In this document: positions 4,586 to 8,268 of the stretch, piece after piece | Position numbering within the stretch: the first letter of the stretch is position 1 | How the letters are laid out: the number at the start of each line of letters is the position of its first letter | Source: Planctomycetota bacterium | Lineage (GTDB): Bacteria > Planctomycetota > UBA8742 > SKZP01 > JAIOTL01 | Assembly: GCA_021106775.1 (NCBI GenBank) | Contig: JAIOTL010000247.1 | Span: 1 to 8,268 of the forward strand | DNA length: 8,268 nt | Direction of reading: 5' to 3' | Notes under the pieces: model-generated | What the model was told of the DNA's origin: nothing | Seen by the model: only the letters and a program-made list of their open reading frames with translations | Database searches by the model: none | Made by a program: the position numbers and the translations under genes

Positions 4586-7492
4586 TTATTCGATTTCATC
4601 TGAATCGTTTGTCAAATCAGAGTTTGATTCGTTAATGTCCAGTTTCCCCTCTTCTTCTAAAACCTCGCTGATTGTCTCAAGATTTGATTTATTCTCATCG
4701 CTTTCCTCAGTTTCCTCCGTCTTCTCATCGTAGTTTAACATCTCATCGGAGAACTGGGTTTTAAGCTCATTTTCAATCTCATCAACGAAATTCCCAAGCT
4801 CGGTTAGTGAGCCTAAATCTGCATGTATCGAAGTTTCATCGGTTATATTGAGTTTTTTATTGGTCTCGGAATTTTCATCAATTTTAATCTTTTCTTCGGC
4901 TTCATCCTCAAAATCGTTTAGTAATTCTGAAAGTTTTTCATCATATTGCTTATCATCCTCATCTTGTGAATGATTTTTCTGAATTTTGCTTTCTGTCTGA
5001 TATTTTGCTTCATCGTCTTTAATCTCGGATGCGTCGTCAGCATTAGTTTTTTTTGCTTCTTCGACCTCAGAAAGTGCAGCATCATCCGCAGAATGTTTAG
5101 GCTTTTTCGATTTCATTCTTTGCATCTCAACCTCGACAAAATCTTGTGGAAGAGATGTCCGCGTTTCTTCATAATCATCATAATTGATTGGGGAAAAATC
5201 GTCGGATTTCAGCACATTATCTGCTTCGTTGTGTGTTTTTTCATCCGGCAAAATACTTTCTTCAGCAATCTCGTCAGAATCTTCAACATCTTCAGGATCA
5301 GCCTTTGCGTAAGCATGAGTATCGCTTGAATCAAGCGCATTAGACAATGGTAGTTCGGGGGAAATCATCAGGTTCTCATCAGAATCTTCAAGGTCATCTG
5401 ATTCAACAGCAACTTTTCCGGTTTCTGAGAAAATCGTCAAACGTTCAATGATTGGTGTTTTATTCTCGGTAGTATCTGAAATATCTACGAATTCAGGATT
5501 TTCGTCACCCGATTTCTCAGCGGGTTTCTCATAAACTTTGTTTGTGATAAAAACTTTAACAAGTTCAGAATCAAGCTTGTTTTGTGCTGCATCCTCTTGC
5601 AAAATCTCAAGTGCTTCCTCAACCGACATCGCCTCTTTGTAAGGTCTGTCCCATGCAGTCAGAGAATCGAAAACATCGGTAACAGCCATTATCTTGGATT
5701 CAAGCGGGATTTCCGACATTATCAACCCTTCGGGATATCCTGCACCGTCGTTACGTTCGTGATGTGAGCCCGCAATTTTCGTAATTTCCTGCAAATCTTT
5801 TGTCCAAGGTATTTCTTGGAGGAAATTAATCGTGTGAGTAACGTGCGATTCGACATCCTTACGTTCAACATCCGTCAACGAACCGTAATTTATCGATAAT
5901 TCTTCAAATTCATCATCGCTAACTAATGGCATTTGAGTTCCGTTGCACAGAGTTACGCTGTTTTCCTTGTGTTTCAGGATATCTTGAACAATCGAATCAT
6001 TTTTAGGCAGAGGAAGTGATGCTTCATTGATTTTGTCGAAAAGTTTATCGAATTCGATATTGCTTTTCATTATTTTCATTTCAATATCGCTCATCATGTC
6101 TTCGCTAAACTGATTATCCTCTGTCGTAAATTTTTCAAAGCCCTGGCGCATTATTTCGATTTCTTTTGAGCGTTTTTTTAGCTCGATTTTCCATGCGATA
6201 TTGTCCTGCTCGTGTTTGTACAGTTTGTTCTTTTTTCTGAGAATTTCTTCTCTGACGCCTACTTTTCCGAGGTCGTGTAGCAGAGAGGCATATTTAAGCA
6301 CTCGAAGATTGTCCTCAGTAAAAGTTGTATCTTTGTAAATTCCTGTCTCATCTTTTGAAACTGATTTTGCAAGCCGAACGCTTAACTCAGCAACTCGAGA
6401 GGAATGACCCGAAGTTGCAGGGTCTCTTGATTCAATCGCAACAACCGATGCTCTTACTAGCCCTTCAATGAGGTTTTCAATGTCCTCAAGCAAATAGCTA
6501 TTGTTGATTGCGACTGCAGCCTGCGAAGCAAATGAAGAAATCATCGATTGATTCTCGTTGTCATAACTAATCACCTGTTTCTCAGCATCCAAAATTGGGT
6601 CCTCGAAAACAATGTTCTTGTGCTTTTTACGGTTGATGAGCTGAATACATCCGATATTTTCTCCGCTATTCTTCCTCATTGGTACGCATAGAATACTTTT
6701 TGTCCGATAACCAACGGATTCATCCCATTCTTGATTATGCCTGTATGGTGCATCTTCCGAAATATGATATGCATCGAAAATGTTTATTAACTCACCGCTG
6801 ACAACGCAGCAACCAGCAATACTTCTGAGATTTAGCTCCATCTCAGTTTCATCGAACGGAACATTTACCGAATCGTTCTGTGCTATGATAAAACGCAGTT
6901 TCTGCGGGTTGTCGCGGTCGATGAGAAATATTGAACCAGCATCGGAATTCGTTAATTTTCGTGCTTTTGTAAGAATATTATCAAGTAATTTGCGAATGTT
7001 ACGCTCAATCGAAAGTGAAATTCCAATTTGCTGCATCTCGTTCATCTGTAAAACTCGAAGACCGATTTCTCTGCGCAGCTTAGCTTTTTCAATCTCAAGG
7101 AGCATTCTTTTCTCTGCGTTTCGAAGCAGTCTTTTTATCCTGCCACCGCCTGCTGGCACTTCAAGCTCGTCAATAAGTACTTCGTGCATACGGTCGGCAA
7201 GCTTAACATCATCCTTAAAAACGAGAACCACTCCAATATATTTTCTTTTCAAATGTCTCAGCCGAACCTGGTCATTATCCCAAGCCTTAAGAAAAACATC
7301 GGAATTTATAAAAAATATCACAGGCACTTCAATTTCACCCTGCATTATTGCGTTTGATTGTGCTTCGATGACATCTTCAAAATGCTTTATCTTTATTAGT
7401 TTATATCCGAGTTTCTTGATGTATTCATCATGTTGCAACACTTCATCAAGATTATCGAGACAAAACACAAAACCCCGAATTTCATCGCTCAT
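4586..7492 (-). CDS. Degenerate receiver - GAF - HD-GYP phosphodiesterase with acidic tail
   Basis: A 968-residue soluble signalling protein, expected to hydrolyse cyclic di-GMP. Domains: residues 1-125 have an alternating strand/helix pattern like a receiver but lack a clear phospho-acceptor; GAF at about 155-335 (DAGSIFLIDRD at 184-194, SILCVPM at 266-272, GCIQLINR at 281-288); HD-GYP at about 340-655. Likely metal ligands are present: H363 in the GHSSRV motif, H406-D407 with K410, H550, H577-H578 in HHERNDGAGYPEGL (577-590, GYP 585-587), and D606. A roughly 115-residue insertion separates HD from H550; I recall similar insertions in GAF/HD proteins whose H550 region reads ESHVTHT. Residues 651-968 are acidic (about 100 of 318 are D/E), low-complexity and probably disordered. 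The ATG at 7492 has AAGGA at 7499-7503 (spacing 6). A promoter lies just upstream, and the TPR gene follows 43 bp downstream. Confidence 0.92.
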   Translation of the reverse strand: MSDEIRGFVFCLDNLDEVLQHDEYIKKLGYKLIKIKHFEDVIEAQSNAIMQGEIEVPVIFFINSDVFLKAWDNDQVRLRHLKRKYIGVVLVFKDDVKLADRMHEVLIDELEVPAGGGRIKRLLRNAEKRMLLEIEKAKLRREIGLRVLQMNEMQQIGISLSIERNIRKLLDNILTKARKLTNSDAGSIFLIDRDNPQKLRFIIAQNDSVNVPFDETEMELNLRSIAGCCVVSGELINIFDAYHISEDAPYRHNQEWDESVGYRTKSILCVPMRKNSGENIGCIQLINRKKHKNIVFEDPILDAEKQVISYDNENQSMISSFASQAAVAINNSYLLEDIENLIEGLVRASVVAIESRDPATSGHSSRVAELSVRLAKSVSKDETGIYKDTTFTEDNLRVLKYASLLHDLGKVGVREEILRKKNKLYKHEQDNIAWKIELKKRSKEIEIMRQGFEKFTTEDNQFSEDMMSDIEMKIMKSNIEFDKLFDKINEASLPLPKNDSIVQDILKHKENSVTLCNGTQMPLVSDDEFEELSINYGSLTDVERKDVESHVTHTINFLQEIPWTKDLQEITKIAGSHHERNDGAGYPEGLIMSEIPLESKIMAVTDVFDSLTAWDRPYKEAMSVEEALEILQEDAAQNKLDSELVKVFITNKVYEKPAEKSGDENPEFVDISDTTENKTPIIERLTIFSETGKVAVESDDLEDSDENLMISPELPLSNALDSSDTHAYAKADPEDVEDSDEIAEESILPDEKTHNEADNVLKSDDFSPINYDDYEETRTSLPQDFVEVEMQRMKSKKPKHSADDAALSEVEEAKKTNADDASEIKDDEAKYQTESKIQKNHSQDEDDKQYDEKLSELLNDFEDEAEEKIKIDENSETNKKLNITDETSIHADLGSLTELGNFVDEIENELKTQFSDEMLNYDEKTEETEESDENKSNLETISEVLEEEGKLDINESNSDLTNDSDEIE

Positions 7493-7508
7493 TATATTTC
7501 CTTCTACC

Positions 7509-7533
7509 TGCGATATTGCGGTCTATTATCGCA
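7509..7533. repeat. Inverted repeat TGCGATA-N11-TATCGCA over the HD-GYP promoter
   Basis: Perfect 7-bp arms at 7509-7515 and 7527-7533 are separated by 11 bp. The right arm covers the -10 box (7525-7530) and the left arm lies just past the expected start site (about 7518). A dimeric repressor bound here would block polymerase. Alternatively, the left arm alone would lie in the leader RNA. The operator role is inference from position. Confidence 0.5.
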
Positions 7534-7553
7534 AATTCTTAGGTGAATCACAA
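7525..7553 (-). promoter_or_regulatory. Sigma70-type extended -10 promoter for the HD-GYP/TPR operon
   Basis: Read on the minus strand: TTGTGA (plus 7548-7553, four of six matches to TTGACA), a spacer of exactly 17 nt, then GATAAT (7525-7530, five of six to TATAAT), with TGC directly before it forming an extended -10. RNA would begin near 7518, leaving a leader of about 26 nt that carries the AAGGA site at 7499-7503. This is the best promoter in the window. Confidence 0.6.
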
Positions 7554-7559
7554 GCTTAC

Positions 7560-7584
7560 AATGCTAACAATATTATTGTGCATT
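7560..7584 (-). terminator. Stem-loop after the CxxC protein gene, possible weak terminator
   Basis: Arms AATGC/GCATT (7560-7564, 7580-7584) and ACAAT/ATTGT (7567-7571, 7575-7579) form a 10-bp stem with a 2-nt bulge and a 3-nt loop, starting 4 nt after the stop at 7589-7591. No T-run follows on the minus strand, so it is not a classical intrinsic terminator. It may protect the 3' end or act with a factor. It lies between that gene and the next promoter, as a boundary element would. Confidence 0.4.
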
Positions 7585-7588
7585 TATA

Positions 7589-8173
7589 CTATGTTTCGAA
7601 TCTTTCCGCACTCAGCTTCTCAAGTTTTTCTTCTAATTTTGCAAGTGTTTCAGGATTGATTTTCGGATCTTTCACTTTAAGCTTGTTTTTCGTTCCTGTT
7701 TGGGTGAACACCAGGAATTCTGTTTCATCTTCGTTTTCGTAAGAAGCCATTTTTAATTGACGCATTCTCATCAACCCAAGTGCGGAAACGTAAGCAAAAT
7801 TCTCAGCTTCTTCAATCTTGGTGCTATCCTGAACAGCATCAACCTCATCAAGAATTGATTTCGCCTGATAAAACAACTGCCACAGAAATTCCAAATCCTT
7901 CAATGCTGGCAATTTCTTCTTTGGTGCTTTCTGCATTTGCCACCAGGAGAAATATTTTTCTTGTTTTTCCTTTTCCCAGCATTCAAGGCAAGAATCTACA
8001 CGCTGATAATCCGTCTGCCCATCATTTTCATTTTGTTCATTGTCTGCATCGGTCTGTTTATTTGAATTTTCGCTGACTGTGCTTCTTAATGCTGACATGA
8101 AAAATTCAAGTTCGTTGAATTCATGCTTACATAACATGCAAAACTTTGATGCTGTGCTGAATTTATAATCCAT
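7589..8173 (-). CDS. Uncharacterised protein with two CxxC pairs (zinc-ribbon-like N-terminus)
   Basis: A 194-residue cytoplasmic protein of unknown function. Seen: CMLC at 12-15 and CLECW at 62-66, two CxxC pairs that could bind one zinc; FFSWW-like aromatic segment YFSWWQM at 74-80; a helical middle with FLWQLFYQAKSIL (about 95-107) and YVSALGLMRMRQLKM (129-143); and a charged helix at the end (PETLAKLEEKLEKL). Between the cysteine pairs, residues 31-58 are rich in N, Q, D and E and look like a disordered insertion. I have a faint memory of similar small proteins (CxxC, then CxxCW, WW, and LMRKR-like helix) in other bacteria, but no function. The ATG at 8173 has GGAG at 8180-8183 (spacing 6). 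It follows the partial upstream gene by 18 bp, so they probably share a transcript. Confidence 0.8.
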   Translation of the reverse strand: MDYKFSTASKFCMLCKHEFNELEFFMSALRSTVSENSNKQTDADNEQNENDGQTDYQRVDSCLECWEKEKQEKYFSWWQMQKAPKKKLPALKDLEFLWQLFYQAKSILDEVDAVQDSTKIEEAENFAYVSALGLMRMRQLKMASYENEDETEFLVFTQTGTKNKLKVKDPKINPETLAKLEEKLEKLSAERFET

Positions 8174-8191
8174 CGTTCACTCCCGAAACTA

Positions 8192-8268
8192 CTATTTCAA
8201 AGCCTTAAGAAGTTTATCCGCATCGCTGCTTTTCGGATGCTCTTTGTAACTTTTCGCAAGTATCGTTA
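8192..8268 (-). CDS. C-terminal end of an unknown protein, possibly TPR type (partial)
   Basis: An open frame enters from the window edge on the minus strand and gives 24 complete codons before TAG at 8192-8194. The peptide ends AKSYKEHPKSSDADKLLKAL plus K, with the look of a final TPR helix pair (a Y-x-x-x-P-x-S pattern followed by an amphipathic helix). Too little is present to name it. It lies 18 bp upstream of the CxxC protein gene in the same direction, consistent with an operon. Confidence 0.5.
   Translation of the reverse strand, partial: TILAKSYKEHPKSSDADKLLKALK

Noticed and set aside
4503..5329. Plus-strand open frames (4503-4733 and 4970-5329) opposite the acidic tail
   Set aside because: They are Phe/Ser-rich mirror images of the acidic codons on the minus strand, without ribosome sites or motifs. 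The minus frame continues unbroken from the HD-GYP domain.
6780..7742. A 320-codon open frame on the plus strand
   Set aside because: It lies antisense to the HD-GYP gene, crosses its promoter and the 3' end of the next gene, and its product is a Ser/Arg/Ile-rich string without motifs. The minus-strand genes have clear domains and ribosome sites.

Overview
The window is AT-rich bacterial DNA (roughly 40% GC by eye) with dense gene packing and no sign of mobile elements, rRNA, tRNA or CRISPR. A Hanks-type Ser/Thr kinase fused to a response-regulator receiver, a GAF/HD-GYP cyclic-di-GMP-type phosphodiesterase and TPR scaffold proteins point to a free-living, signalling-rich, probably diderm bacterium, perhaps from a little-cultured phylum. 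The sequence alone does not let me name the lineage.

Layout, left to right. At 1-288 (minus) is the 5' part of a HAD-superfamily phosphatase with a GTG start and a strong ribosome binding site. A 177-bp divergent intergenic region (289-465) with phased A-tracts and several promoter-like boxes separates it from a receiver-Ser/Thr kinase fusion (466-1824, plus). After a 220-bp gap comes a queC-like 7-cyano-7-deazaguanine synthase (2045-2764, plus). It meets the next gene tail to tail: the four bases TTAA at 2761-2764 supply the stop codons of both genes.

From 8268 back to 2761 everything is on the minus strand. In order of transcription these are: the last 24 codons of an unknown, possibly TPR-type protein (8192-8268); a 194-residue protein with two CxxC pairs (7589-8173); a stem-loop, a well-formed extended -10 promoter and a 7-bp inverted repeat in the gap 7493-7588; a 968-residue degenerate receiver/GAF/HD-GYP protein with a 300-residue acidic tail (4586-7492); and, 43 bp on, a membrane-anchored TPR protein (2761-4542). 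The HD-GYP and TPR genes probably form one transcription unit from their own promoter.

The common theme is signal transduction: one protein couples a phosphorylatable receiver to a Ser/Thr kinase, another couples GAF sensing to second-messenger hydrolysis, and a membrane TPR protein is co-transcribed with the latter. queC (queuosine/7-deazaguanine pathway) and the HAD phosphatase look like unrelated metabolic neighbours. I see no clear-cut new defence or mobile system. The most unusual items are the acidic tail of the HD-GYP protein, the large insertion in its HD domain, the promoter/inverted-repeat arrangement in front of it, and the variant QueC motif.
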